A stretch of DNA of 64,000 bases from Pyxicephalus adspersus (Eukaryota; Chordata; Amphibia; Anura; Pyxicephalidae), in assembly GCF_032062135.1 (NCBI RefSeq), contig NC_092864.1, positions 19,502,946 to 19,566,945 of the forward strand, given 5' to 3'. Position 1 is the first letter of the stretch. Every line of letters starts with the position of its first letter. Position numbers and translations under genes: made by a program. Under the pieces are notes generated by a model. That model ran no database searches. It was given only the letters and a program-made list of their open reading frames with translations, and was not told the origin of the DNA. Positions 46,257 to 58,320 of this stretch are shown here, piece after piece.

Positions 46257-47529
46257 TTATTTCTTTAATAAATAGGATCCTATGACTTGAATGTCTTCAT
46301 TGTTATATGTCTTAAATACTTCTTCACATGACCTGCAACTAGAGAGGTTAGTGAGGGCTTATATTAAAGTTCAAATTTATAATTATGTATGTATTTTATT
46401 ACAGGTACATGCCAATCCCAACTACCACATTATCTTCATCCATTCCAATCATATAGTCTGTAGTTTTCTCACCAGAGGAGCTTTATTTTACTCATGAACA
46501 CATCCACAGTGCACCTATGTGTGTCAGGGTCTATGCACATCCACTTGTCTGCCAATATCAATGTCTTGTCTGTACATTCCAGGCTGTGTGAGTAAATCTG
46601 TTTCTGTCCATCAGCGTAAGGGACATTGACCTAATATGAGGAATACCTAAACCCCTGCAATAAATTATTAAGAATATTAGAATTCACCAAGGAGGCCAAT
46701 TACCTTTATAATGCATTTTGCTGTATATTTATATAGACGCTGACACGATAACATCCTTAGAATTTATTAGCTTGTTAACTGACTGACCTCACACACTACT
46801 TCCCATCTTCTGAGAGTGCAGGGTGGAAGGTCAAGCAAAAATAAAAGCAGAAATTGTTGGACCTTAGGTGACCTCTGACTCCCAAAGCTGCAGCTTAAGT
46901 GTTGGCGATCAAGCTACAAAGTAAGACTAAATAAGGTGGGACTTATAATTCATTTTTAAATAGGTCTGCACAGATATAATATTCAAAGACTGAATAGACC
47001 AATTCAAATCCTAAATGGTTCTCCTTGAGCTTTAGTATTTGGTTCATACAACATTCCTGAATACAGATTGCATTTGTTATTGAGGTTTAGTAACCTTCTT
47101 CAAAGAAGGGTCCCACCAATCCCACCTGCACCTCACCCCACAAGACATAATAAAAAAATTCAAGCATACACTAATTCAGTTGTATTGTTTGTAGCCATGG
47201 CACAGGGGTGGTCTTCTTCTCCATCTTTAGAAGGAGGTGGTGGTCCTCGGTTCTACATAGAATAGTGCTTATTTTGTGATATATGAGCACTGACTATAAT
47301 CTCTGCAGGGGGCACAGATTATGTATCTGCTGATTGCTGGGGTTTATATGTAGCAGTTAGATAATGCAAGGTGTCTTTCAACCCATTAATGGGGCAGCAA
47401 CATGGGTCAGAGGGAGATGCAGATATCAGCAACTGAGCCGATAAAAGGTAAATAGTGCATTATAAATCTTATTTACAAAAGGGATTGAACTTTAAGACCA
47501 TTAAGGTTCATTTCAGTTCTTTATATTTC
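46257..47529. other. Intergenic DNA, nothing recognised
   Basis: No gene or repeat family recognised. Confidence 0.4.
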
Positions 47530-47815
47530 ACCAACGCACAAGTAAACACATTGTGGTGTGTTGCCATTTATTGTTAGCCTCCCAATGCACTAAAACCACA
47601 CAATCCAACAAATTGGCTTTGCAGCAGCAGCACACTAGGTAGTGGAAAAAAGTGAAGGTCCATTTTAGCCAGGAATGTGGTGCATTGACAGCCCATTCAA
47701 GTTAATGGGCTACCTTATTAAAAGACACATTAACGTGCGACACAAGCAGCATTGAAGTGGGTTCATTAATACAACACAGCTAAAGATGTGAATATGTCCT
47801 TTGTGCATTAGAATC
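47530..47815. repeat. Dispersed repeat-like segment
   Basis: Contains CCAACGCACAAGTAAAC, GTGGTGCATTGACAGCCCA and TTCAAGTTAATGGGCTACC, a texture I associate with a multi-copy frog repeat. No clear ends. Confidence 0.3.
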
Positions 47816-48834
47816 TGACCTTGAAATCCTGTAACTTAAACATGCTTCATTAATGGACTTGTGTGTTTTTATGGTCTCTGAAGTCTTTGAAGTCTTACAA
47901 ATTACAGTAGAGGGTACTTTACACTATATATCCTATAAATTTACTCATGATTCTAATTTTAAATAGCTTTTTCCTCTAATTACCTTATATAAGGTCTGGC
48001 CCTGCCTGTGGGGTCCAACATATATCCAGTAAGTGGCCTTTGGCCTGGCAACAGCATGTTCTTGTCCGCAGTAACAAGCTGCTATATTAAGAATGCAGAG
48101 CTAGCAACTCACGATTAGATGACAAGCATTTGCAGGATAATAATGGCTTTACCCATTCTTCAGGCACACGCAGACGAACAGCCACTTGTCAATTCCGCTC
48201 TACATTCCACAAACCTTCATAAAACCTCCTTGAAAATAAAAGTTGTCTCATATCATAGGAATTATGTATAGGACATCACTTAATGTCATTATAATGACAC
48301 CATTAACTAGTATCAAACATGTTTCTCAACTCTCTGAAGAACTGCAAAAGGCCTTTAAAATCTTAACAGCCGGATGTTTTATGGGTTTTCAAAAAACACA
48401 GAATGAAGTAACCCTCTGCTATCCAGACTGGCATGGTATGAAAACATGCTTCACTGGGTTTTCTTTTATTTCACATAATGATTTTTGCTTTGTGGGTGGA
48501 TTTTGTTTTGATCACTGGGACATTACATATCGTTGGGATTCCTCAAAGTATCCAAAGCTAACAGATACCAGGTTTACGTTAACTGCTTTACCAGCTTAGC
48601 TGTTTTTCCTGCCAAATTTGATCCACTTTTCGTAATCTGGCCATTCTTGCCAGACAATAGAACCAAATGCCCATACATTCGTCTTACTATGGCTTCATGA
48701 ACAATTTTAATTCCACTGCATTCTGTGTGGATGGGTCTGCCTTCCTTATTCCCAGTGTTTTAGGAAAAAATTGCAGCCTTGTTATTCATTTAGCAAGAAC
48801 ATTACTTTGAAAGTTTCCAGCTATAAGCCTGTTC
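47816..48834. other. Intergenic DNA; 48.0-48.6 kb possibly conserved
   Basis: The 118-codon plus frame 48243-48599 has no recognisable domain or Kozak context. The region is repeat-free and could be a conserved non-coding block. Confidence 0.25.
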
Positions 48835-49090
48835 CTCAAAGCGGAACTAAACCCTGCCAACTTACCTCTCCATGTTTCAGGGTTGGGCACCATCTGCCTT
48901 TTGTTCTTCCTCTCCTGGATGATGTTTTGCCATCTTGTTCGGTCATGCAGGGATGGCATAACCACAGGCCATCCTGGCTCATGCAAGGGTAGCTGATAAT
49001 GCCGAGTTTTCCTAACAACTAAACCTGACGCTACACATGCACAGTTCAGCTTTTTGCCGAAACCTGGAGCAATCAGGCAGGTAAAACGCA
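48835..49090 (+). repeat. Dispersed repeat beginning AAAGCGGAACTAAACCC
   Basis: Shares its start with 5607-5766 and ends near GGCAGGTAAAACGCATTA. GC-richer than its flanks. The minus frames 48786-49091 and 48836-49018 are repeat translations. Confidence 0.5.
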
Positions 49091-49658
49091 TTATGCCAGA
49101 AGGAACATTTCCTCAAGACACATAAACTTTAATTTATAAATATATTCCTCAGTAGCCACAAATGATATAAATCCACATTGGGTGCAATTGTCTTGGCAAA
49201 CCTTGCAAAGTAGTGGTGATATGAGTTCTGTGCTGTCTGTACAAAGAATAGAGCTCTGGGCGGGACCCAGCAGAACCACCATGAACAGACTGCTTGCAGA
49301 AAACCATTAGAAGGGGTGGACAAAAAACACTCTGCACAGTTAGCACCAGTGATTGGTCTTTATTACAGCAAACTCCTGCACAAAGCCAACATGTACTCAC
49401 AGCTTACTGCACAAACCTGCAAATATATAAAACACAACATAACATTAAATAAAAATACAAACTTCTCTTGCATTTACATACTGTTTGCTTATCCCAGAAA
49501 TCATTTTTCAAAGGTACCAAAAATCTAAGCGTTTTTTTTATTTAATTTTCATAGAATCTGGAAATATCACTGTTTGTTTTTAATTGCTCCATGTGTCTCC
49601 AATTGGAAGTTTCACACTGATGATCACTAAAATTGGTAAAGTTATTATCACACAATTG
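49091..49658. other. Intergenic DNA, nothing recognised
   Basis: Short overlapping frames on both strands; none is recognisable. Confidence 0.4.
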
Positions 49659-49879
49659 GCCTTTTATTAAAGCTCTCCACCTCCGGAGAAGATAGAATAT
49701 CATTGGAGAACCTGGGCAATCCAGCAAACCTGGAATGGATCCGGTCCAGGATTGAAAATGTTTGCCAACTAATAGCAATAGTTTTATTGGAGATCAGTTC
49801 CAGGTTTGGGAGTTCACCCAGGTTTTCCCATGATAGTTTATCTTCTTTAGACTTGGAGAGCTTTATTAAATCAGACCCA
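49659..49879. mobile_element. Palindromic MITE copy E
   Basis: TTTTATTAAAGCTCTCCACC and ACTTGGAGAGCTTTATTAAA are the termini. GGGCAATCCAGCAAACCTGG and CCAGGTTTGGGAGTTCACCC are the inner arms. The longest unbroken copy of the 17885 family here. Confidence 0.85.
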
Positions 49880-50219
49880 TTGCAAACTGCTGTTCTGTGC
49901 ACAGGAGCAGCAAACCGCAAAACAGGTTAACACGTTTGAGTCCATTACCCCTGCAGATCAGTTCTTCCTTCAGAGGAGAAAAAGCTACTGAGCATCTAAC
50001 AAAGATTTGATGCTTTTGGGAACCAGGTCTGTATCCATTACAACCGCAGCCATAACCAGGTGCAAATGTGTGGACCAAATGGTTCCCAGTTTGATAGGAC
50101 ACTACAGTCAAACTGCGTGCGAAATAACCTTTTTTGTATATTTTAGTATTTTAAATTTGTTGGAATAATCCAGAAAGCCTATCTTGTATGTATCCCCAAA
50201 ATGTACTCTATGTATTGTG

Positions 50220-50224
50220 GTATA
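50220..50224. repeat. 5-bp target duplication of the 50.2-kb LTR, left
   Basis: GTATA precedes the LTR and is repeated at 51098-51102. Confidence 0.8.
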
Positions 50225-51097
50225 TTACTGGGGGTTGCTCATGGTAACGGAATTCTTACAGGGCAGATAATAGGCAGCAGACTCCAAAAGTCCAAAATAC
50301 CAGCAATATTTATTTCTTTAGCCAAGTGTTACAGCACACTCCACCATTTTACAACAAAATATTAAACAGTAGCCCAGCTCGGCATCTGGCTACCTCACTG
50401 CATGACCTCTCTTTGGCTCCTTTTCCTGCAGCCTGGAACAGACTCTGGCTCCTTTCCCAGCTTGGAGAACACTTTCTATCAACCTGGAACCCTCTGGCTG
50501 CCTTCTCAGCCTGGAACCCTCTGGCTGCCTTCTCAGCCTGGAACCCTCTGGCTGCCTTCTCAGCCTGGAACCCTCTGGCTGCCTTCTCAGCCTGGAACCC
50601 TCTGCTGTCTTCTCAGCCTGGAACCCTCTGGCTGTTTTCTCAGCCGGGAACTGTTTGGTTGTCTTCTCAGCCTGGAACCCTCTGGCTGCCTTCTCAGCCT
50701 GGAACCTTCTGCTGTCTTCTCAGACTGGAACCCTCTGGCTGCCTTCTCAGCCTGGAACCCTCTGGCTGCCTTCTCAGCCTGGAACCCTCTGCTGTCTTCT
50801 CAGCCTGAAACCCTCTGGCTGCCTTCTCATCACACTCCAGTCTCTGACTGCTCACTCCAGCCTCTGACTGCTCACACTACAGCCTGCCACACACTGGCTG
50901 ATCATCACCCCGAGTGCAGGTGAATATAAGCCAAATCAGGCTTGGGTTGGGCCAGGGACCCTTTCACTCCTTTGGCCAGCTCCAGGGCCCTAAAGAACCT
51001 GGTTTCTTTTCTAGGAAACCTATCCAAACCTATTAATACTTTGATTTCCTGGAGCCTTTAACACTTTCCATGCATTTCTTAGGGACACACTGTCACA
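50225..51097 (-). mobile_element. Solo LTR, minus orientation, with an expanded tandem array
   Basis: On the minus strand it runs from TGTGACAGTGTGTCCCTAAG to CCCCCAGTAA, with AATAAA at about 50309-50314. GTATA duplications (50220-50224 and 51098-51102) mark a complete integration with no internal region. It aligns with the LTR at 5767-6440 but is about 200 bp longer because of the 27-bp array. The 5-bp duplication suits Ty3/Gypsy; an ERV is the alternative. The long plus frames at 50326-50923 exist only because the array unit is a multiple of three. Confidence 0.85.
50484..50830 (-). repeat. 27-bp tandem array (about 13 units) in the LTR
   Basis: The unit is CCTGGAACCCTCTGGCTGCC plus TTCTCAG. 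About 13 head-to-tail copies occur; some are 26 bp with CTGCTGTCTTCTCAG. They correspond to the 2-3 units at 5990-6085. The array lies upstream of the polyadenylation signal on the coding strand, so in U3, where enhancer repeats of LTRs usually sit. Confidence 0.9.
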
Positions 51098-51102
51098 GTA
51101 TA
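51098..51102. repeat. 5-bp target duplication of the 50.2-kb LTR, right
   Basis: GTATA, identical to 50220-50224. Confidence 0.8.
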
Positions 51103-51778
51103 CAAGAATTCGTTTTACATATTTTGCTTTTTGCAGAAAAAAAACACACAGGTTATCTGTTCTAATAATATGTTTTTATTTCTTTTATCGGAAGTACATT
51201 GGCACTTTGCACAAACACAAAAGCACCAGAAGATAATATAATCCTCCTCCATCCTTTTCAGACAGTGGCAGATGTGTCAACTAAGGCAAGGCTTTCAATA
51301 AATCACCTTTAATGCCACTTTCCTTTGGCCATCTTGCCTTAGTACATGGTTGCAGCTGTTACAGTTTAATGTGCTGAACACGACTCACAATATTAAATGT
51401 TTACTCACTGTATAATAGGACCTGGATACAACGTCTTCTTCTTTTTATTATGACTGCCTGGTGCAGCTCTTGTACAAATACAGACTGTCATTAAAATGCT
51501 GAAGCATTGGCAAGCCCAGTTAGAGAATGGAGGTAACCATGACTGTTAGACCAATCATTTTATGCAAGCATTTATATTTAAAGCAAACCCCTCCTAGGAG
51601 AAATAAAGGGGGGGCTATTGCCAAAACTCTTCCTGAAAATATTAGTTCCCTGGCTGTATTGTTGAAACTTTAGCTTTACTACTTTCCATTACTGTCCAAG
51701 AGAAAGTATACAGATCTGGAAAATTACAGGACGGTTAGAAATACTCACCTGCCTACTTGTTCCAGGTATTAACTCCAA
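51103..51778. other. Intergenic DNA, nothing recognised
   Basis: No gene or repeat recognised. Confidence 0.4.
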
Positions 51779-51930
51779 GGGCTCTATTGTCTAAGCAATG
51801 AATCTGTCATTCCCTCAAACATTCACTGGAATAGATTCAATTACTGCCATTGACCCCAATAGACCTGGTCCATTCTCCACCAGGCAATGTATGAGGAAAT
51901 GTCTGATCCCCTGCTTTATAAATAGAGCCC
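51779..51930. mobile_element. MITE (family with 3121 and 31999)
   Basis: GGGCTCTATTGTCTAAGCA and TTTATAAATAGAGCCC are terminal inverted repeats. CATTCCCTCAAACATTCACTGG is shared with the 3121 copy. Confidence 0.7.
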
Positions 51931-54900
51931 TAAATATTCAAGGAAAAGGATCAGCATGACAGTTAGGCAAATAGAACTTTTTTTTTAGAATGAGGTGTCA
52001 GTAGTGGCAGTTTCTATATTTCTCCAATGAAAGGCATAATTTAGTGAAAACCTCTATTTAAAGCAGAAAATCAGCCAAACATTTATTCAAAAATAGCAAA
52101 TTAAAAGACATTCAGACGCTATTTGGAGATGATCATTGCCTGGGGGGAAATCTATTGCCAATACAATGTCATTTAACCGCATTTGCCAAATTCTAAATGA
52201 CTGATAGCTAAATAGGACTTTTGTAGCCACCACAGTTTGGTGACATTGCCACTTGTCCTCCAGTCTCCCAGCTAGTCGTCCCCCCTTCCCTCCTTAAAGA
52301 CCAGAACATGGTGCTCAGTTAGATTATAGAAATAGGTAAGAAAACCGACATTTACAATGTTCTCACTTGCTTCCGGTGTCAATAACTATAATTAGGTGTC
52401 TGTAAGCTGTTTATGTTTGGACTGGTGAACATAGAGGAGAAAGTATGGTCTGTACATGGTCTAACTAAGGGTAATGCGGAGGAGGCATTAGGGTACCTAG
52501 ATTAGGAGTCACCATACATGCTGGAGTGAGAAGAATAAATCTACGGCCATTATTTATGGCTAACTTGATGACCTTTGAAGGTTTTTTAATCATTGTCTAT
52601 GAAACTGTTGTGTATCATAATTTGTTACCGCCATGCACAGTTTTATCTCTTGACATCTTCAACATTTATTTATTGGAATTAGTCTCATCTTTTAAACTTT
52701 ACATTACCATCAATATTTCATTGTGTTTGTGAGCATTAATATTATTATGAATTGATTATATAAAAAATTGTTCTGGCTTGATAGGGGTTAAAGGAGAATT
52801 TCCGATTGAATACATTTGACCAGGGAACATTTATCACATTCTCAGTGCACTGTGATTTTTGGACTGTCTACCACAACAGTGCATGCATTGCATTTTTTAC
52901 ATAAGCCTGGACATCTTCCTTTAATTAAAATAGGGGATGGGGGGAGGATGAATCCTTGCTGTGTTTACCGTCTGTGATACTGTCCGCCATTGATTGAAGG
53001 AGCATATTGCTTGAGGCAGACATTACTTCTTGTTTGAGAGCAAATTCTTTGCAGAATGTTATTTTTTTCTCATAAACAATGCATCAAAAACCAGAGACAA
53101 GTAAATATCTGCATTTATTAATTTATTATGTATCGCCTAACTCCTCTTCCCTTTGCTTAAGGTTGTTCTTTAAATTTTGTAAAAAAAATTGAATTAATAG
53201 TGACTGTACTGTCCAGGTGCCTTTTTGATGTCTTCCTTACTCACCTTTTCCTTCCATACTTTCCCTAATGCAGCAGAGTGCAATGCCTAGTAATGTGCTA
53301 CGCCACCTCCTGGTTGCCATTCAGTACTGCAGTATAGACACACCACAGCATGGTATATATATTTACCTGGTGGTATGTTTAAAGAATTTAGCAGTAGATC
53401 CATGATGCCAATATTAGGTGAAAGACCTAGGGTCCAATAATATACAGACGTAATGGGAGGTGCAAGATATCTTACTGCCACTGATCACCAATGCTTAGGT
53501 AAGGAATCCTTCTGATAACAAAGGTAGATCACTACCTTGGTAAATCGCTAGCATAGGAAATAATGGGGCAGGGCCCTTAGTACAAATCCTCAAATCATAG
53601 GCATCCCTCCCTATGTCTGTTCTCCTGTCTGTGACCCCTGAAGCCAAAAGGCCTATACTTCAGGGATGATATAATATGGGCCAGATCCTTTTCTCTTCCA
53701 AACTATTGGAACCAATACACACCCCCTGCCCCAACACACAGCATGTAAAAAGACTTTACATCAGAATTAAAGTAATTGACAAATTGGTGACTGCACAAAA
53801 GAAACCAAACATGGGGGGGTGGCAATATACTTTTACTATAGCACTAAAATACTCTGCGGAGAAATGGGGAGGACTGAAGAAGAATCTATTTGGGTAACAG
53901 CGGGGGCACTGCTTTTAGGGGAAGGCCCCCCTGCTCCCTCAGTACCCAAGCTCAGCCTAAGAGGACGTTGTTTGATGAAAGCTTTTTTTAATAACCATTC
54001 TGATCTGGCTTGCAATGCTCCCAGGCTCACAATAAGTTCAGAAAATCCAAAGGTTTAAAAATGTTTAAACCTGCCTTTTCTATTTTTAGCAGAAGCAAGT
54101 CAAGCAGATGTAATGTCACCAAATCACATGTACCTGCAGGCCCGAGACGCTCACCTAGGTCACCTTGTTAATGTTCCAACCCTGGCAAGAAAGTGCGCCT
54201 ATCTTACAGGTCTTGATGGTAAATATTGTTCCTCTTCTACCTCCCAGAAAGATGGTTAGTGTAAAATAGGAATGGTTTAAGAGGGAGTCACAGTTGCATA
54301 CCTTTTCTCCTGCAGTCTTCAGGCTAGGCAAGTGACAGGCCCAGGGGTACTCCAAGCCATGGCTGCATCCCAGGGGGTATTTATATGACAGCTTGTGACT
54401 ATAGGAAGTGGGTTGATGCCACATGCTGTCATTTAAATCATTGGAGTGGTAGGTCTGCTAGGGACAGCTGCACTTTTTTTTTATTTAAACAAGGGCACAA
54501 CAGGAGATAAAGAGAGAGAAAAAAGAGAGAGATAGCTCTCTGCTGTGAGCATAGAGGTTAGACGAGTCTTAGTCATATACAGAGCTCCTTCTAGTGATGA
54601 TTGTACACATTTCTATATTTTGTACAATGAAAAAAACTATGGAAGTGTATGCGTTCAAAACAAGATGCCACATCAAAAATGGCATTACTGCTATGATTTT
54701 ATGCTAGTTAGACTTAATAGTCTAATCCCTTGTAAACATTTTGGATAACAATATGTCTTTATGAGCTGTGGACTGACACTGGCCCATTTACACATCAGTC
54801 TTGGGAAACTTTACTTGCCCCATTTACCTAGACAATGTATCTGTAGCAGTCTTATGAACACAGCCCTATAGTGTGAGGAAGAGCCAAGCAGACAGTGGAC

Positions 54901-54945
54901 TTTTGTGGCTCTTAGTTGTATGAGGACATCTCTGTGTTCCCTGCA
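51931..54945. other. Intergenic DNA, nothing firmly recognised
   Basis: A (GA)n-rich patch lies at about 54500-54537. The frames at 53676-54058 and 54155-54424 have no recognisable domain. Confidence 0.35.
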
Positions 54946-55205
54946 CTTGCCTCAACATGAATACGCCTACTGTTATTTCACATGAGTTCATTGATTAACT
55001 GTTTCATCTCGCTTGAACTAATTCCATTTCTCACTAAAATTAATTAGCATCCTGTTAAGCGGGACTTCTGTACAGTGGATGAACTCTAATGACTTTTCCA
55101 AGTAAAATCAGCAGCCAGAACAATGTATTGTTATAATAATGCACACTTTGCTTAATGCACCAAGATACTCTTATTGTATAACTGCCAGCTTGGCAACCTG
55201 GGATC
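54946..55205. other. Candidate conserved non-coding block
   Basis: Repeat-free block with TTCATTGATTAACTG, AAAATTAATTAGCATCC, CAATGTATTGTTATAATAATG and TTGCTTAATGCACC, rich in homeodomain- and SOX-like words. Conservation untested. Confidence 0.3.
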
Positions 55206-55509
55206 CCCTTGTATAAATGTATACTTACATTCTGCTATTCAGGCAAATTAAGCACCTTAAACTCCAATCTTTTCTATCTAAAGGTTTAATGCTTATAAAG
55301 GTAATGGCTCATTTATGGTATATATTGGGACACCTTATTTTCCTATCTGAATTGCTAACATCTGCCTGCTTTATATGCCTGCTTTATTAGGATATAGATT
55401 CAAAATAAACTTTACAGCCAAATGCAAATAGAAGGCTCAGTGGAAGTGTTATATCTGAGATAGATATATTCAGCAGAGCTGAGTGGTTGAGCATTGAATA
55501 AGATATAGT

Positions 55510-55745
55510 GGTAAGTCAAGAAGTAGTAGAAGACAGGGACAGGGGAAAGAGATGGAGGGAGAGAAAGAGATAAAAGAAAGGGGGTAGGAGAAATAGAGAG
55601 AGAAGGAGGGATGGGGGAAGAAGGAGGGAAAAATAAGGGCTAAGGAAGAAAGAAAGGGGGAAGGAGAGAAAGAGAAAATGAGATGGGAGAGTTAGTAGAG
55701 AGAAAATGAAGAAGGCAAAGCAAAGGAAACAAGGAGGCAGAGGGT
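55510..55745 (+). repeat. Purine-rich low-complexity tract
   Basis: The plus strand is almost entirely A and G, with GGGGGA, GAGAGAAAG and AAGAAAGGGG words. The 79-codon minus frame (55516-55755, Leu/Ser/Phe/Pro-rich) is a by-product. Confidence 0.9.
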
Positions 55746-55753
55746 AAATGAAC

Positions 55754-55862
55754 ATTAGACTATGAGCCCCATTGGGGGACAGTTAGTGACATGACTATTG
55801 ACTTTAAAATGGACTGCGTAATATGCCTGTGCTATATCAATGCAAGGTACTAATAGTAATAA
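55754..55862 (-). repeat. Dispersed repeat (GCGCCAAC family), copy 3, diverged
   Basis: The reverse complement has an ATTACTATTAGTACC tail, GATATAGCACAGGCATATTA and CGCAGTCC, then CATAGTCTAAT. The order matches 15915-16070 but the middle differs, suggesting another subfamily. Confidence 0.55.
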
Positions 55863-57040
55863 GATAAAGATATAGAAGAGAAAATATAAAGAGGTAGGTA
55901 AGGTGAAAGAAATGTGTGAAAAATATTGACTGTATGATCATTTAAATCCAGCCAACACTCAGCTGCACCTGCAATACACTGAATGACACAAAAGATGCAT
56001 TTATCAAGCTCACTTGGATTTACAAAATAGGACATTTAGAATATATGGGGGGATTTATTTTCTCATGTATACCAAAATTTGCTATGCTCCCCAAGAATCT
56101 GAAATTCAGATGATTACTTGCCAACTGCTAATCATTTTAGGATCAAGCATTTATAACAGAAACCATCCAGTCTGATACAAGTCCTGTAATGGGACATTGC
56201 TGTTTCTGTTTTAAAAAGCAAGCACAAAATAAATCACCTATAGGAAAATAATTGTAAAACGTTAAGACGCAGGCTGGTATAAATTCCATGACTGGGTGGG
56301 GTGTGAATGATCCTTTGCTTTATTTACTTTAAAGTAAAGAAATATATATTTGACTATACTTAAAATGTTGCCCTGGCAGAATGCACACCCAATGTACAAA
56401 TGTGGTCTAATCACTCATATGTTACCTATATGCGGAAAAACTAAAAACTTGCTATGGATTATATTGTTGTGAAAGTTCTTCTAAGCTACAGAGATATAAG
56501 AAGAGAAAGAGATGTAAAGGGCAAGAAGCTGATTGAACTGATCTGTACATAAAAAAAACAGATATATCCAAGATTGCACTAACCCTGTTGATCAAGAAAA
56601 AAGCACATCTTAGATCTTCCAACAAGTTTCATGAAATAAGTAATCTGATTCTCATGAATTTTGATTTAGCCAAGATCATATATTCTTCTGGTCAAGGATC
56701 AAACAGGTTGGATTTTCAGAGATTTAAAACACCAGCCTAGGGACTGATATACAAAACCGATGCAGTGTGTGTGTTTTAGCACAGTACATTCCAACATATT
56801 GGTGGACATATTATTTTATATCCTCCTAGAAAGGTAAGAAATCACTTTGAAATGGTAACACGATACATAGAGAAACAAAGTGTATAGAGTACATGTTTTC
56901 TCAGGGTTGGTGAGTTTGAGATGGAAAAGAAGGACAGCTGTCAAAAAGTGTGAGTGGCACCAAAAGGAATGAAAGTTTAACACAAAATTGAGGAGCCTGA
57001 GACAAAATGACAGAAACAGATCAAAGTATCATAAAATATA
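55863..57040. other. Intergenic DNA, nothing recognised
   Basis: No gene or repeat recognised. Confidence 0.4.
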
Positions 57041-57665
57041 CAATGCATAAGGAAGGAAGGAAGGGAGGAAGAAAGAAAGGGAGGAAGGAAAGGAATTATT
57101 GTAGGAAGAAAGAATAGAAAGAAAAAAGAAATGGAAAAAATGAGATAGAGGAAAGAATGAAGGAAGAAAGGAAGGTAGGAAGGAAGGAAGGAAGAAAGGG
57201 AGGAAGGAAAGGAATTATTGTAAGAAGAAAGAATGGAAAGAAAAAAGAAAAGGAAAAAATGAGATAGAGGAAAGAATGAAGGAAGGAAGGAGGGAAGGAA
57301 GGAAGGAAGGAAGGAAGGAAGGAAGGAAGGGAGGGAATTATTGTAGGATAAAAGAATGGAAAGAAAAAAGAGAGGGAAAAAAAGAGATAGAGGAAAAAAT
57401 GAAGGAAGGAAGGCAGGCAGGAAGGTATTTATTGTAGGAAGAAAAAATGGAAAGAAAAAACAGAGGAAAAAAGGAGATGGAGGAAGGATGGAAGGAAGGA
57501 AGGGAAGATAGGAGAAAAGAGAGGGAGAAAAGAGAGGAAGAAAGGAAGTAAGGGTAGGAATACATGAAGTGAAGGAAGAAAAGGGAAAACAATTGAAGGG
57601 AGAGTGAAGAGAGAGGGAGGTAGGAATAGAAAGAAAGGAAAAAAGTAGAAAGAGAGAAAAAAAGG
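57041..57665 (+). repeat. GGAA microsatellite in a higher-order purine repeat
   Basis: Four units each start AATTATTGTAGGA-like (57094, 57213, 57336 and, as ATTTATTG, 57427), continue AAAGAATGGAAAGAAAAAAG and GAGATAGAGGAAA, and end in variable GGAA/GAAG runs. Spacings are 119, 123 and 91 bases. The 354-codon minus frame 56977-58041 (Leu/Phe/Ser/Pro-rich) is the translation of this tract. Confidence 0.9.
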
Positions 57666-57725
57666 GGACAGTACAATGTGGAAAAAGTGTACATATGTGA
57701 ACAGGAGAGTATTCGAGTGTATGTG

Positions 57726-57726
<1 letters not shown>

Positions 57727-57769
<43 letters not shown>
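57727..57769. repeat. (TA)n microsatellite
   Basis: Uninterrupted TA dinucleotides over about 42 bases. Confidence 0.95.
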
Positions 57770-57773
<4 letters not shown>

Positions 57774-57779
57774 CAGTGC

Positions 57780-58320
57780 AAAAAGAGAATGGATAGGAGT
57801 GAAGTAGATGAAGAGTGGAGAAGACAAGAAGAAAACAGGGGTAACAAGTGGGAAGAGGAAAGAGAACATAATGCAGAAGAAATAATAGGAAAGTGGTAAG
57901 GAATAAGGGAGGGAGAGCTAGACATGGAGAGGCTAGAGAGCAGTATTGTAATATAAATCCAGTATAAGCAAGAATATAATGAGTTTTAATATAAATAGAA
58001 GTAAATGGAATAAAGAGTGAATTGGGCAGAATGTTGCCCACAGGCTGGTATGACAGCCAGAAAAAAAAAAACCTAAAAGCTAAAAAGGAAAGAGGAGAAG
58101 GGCACAGGACAGACCAATGGAAGAGAAATAGAAGAGAAATAAAGTGCAGGAAGAAATGTAAGATAAAAAAGGATACGGTATAAAAACATCATGCTTTAAA
58201 AGGTTTGAAGGAGTAAGAAAAATAAAGGCTGCTCCCAGTAGACTGTTACAAGTCCCATATAAAACAGTTCCAATACAAAGTATTACACATACAGACAGAT
58301 GTAAATTGTATAGAAGGGAT
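57780..58320 (+). other. Purine-rich flank upstream of the candidate promoter
   Basis: The plus strand stays A/G-rich to about 58150 without tandem order. No core promoter element was identified. Confidence 0.5.

Noticed and set aside
48243..48599. 118-codon plus frame
   Set aside because: No recognisable motif, splice sites or start context. Probably chance in a repeat-free region.
50484..50830. CRISPR-like array
   Set aside because: Units are contiguous 27-bp repeats without unique spacers and lie in a vertebrate LTR.
50326..50923. 160- and 173-codon plus frames with repeated 9-residue units
   Set aside because: They result from the 27-bp tandem array in the LTR, which keeps three frames open. 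They run opposite to the LTR's sense strand.
56977..58041. 354-codon minus-strand open frame, the longest in the window
   Set aside because: It is the translation of the complementary strand of a GGAA/purine tract (Leu, Phe, Ser and Pro runs) and of (TA)n. No domain, and the composition explains the lack of stops.
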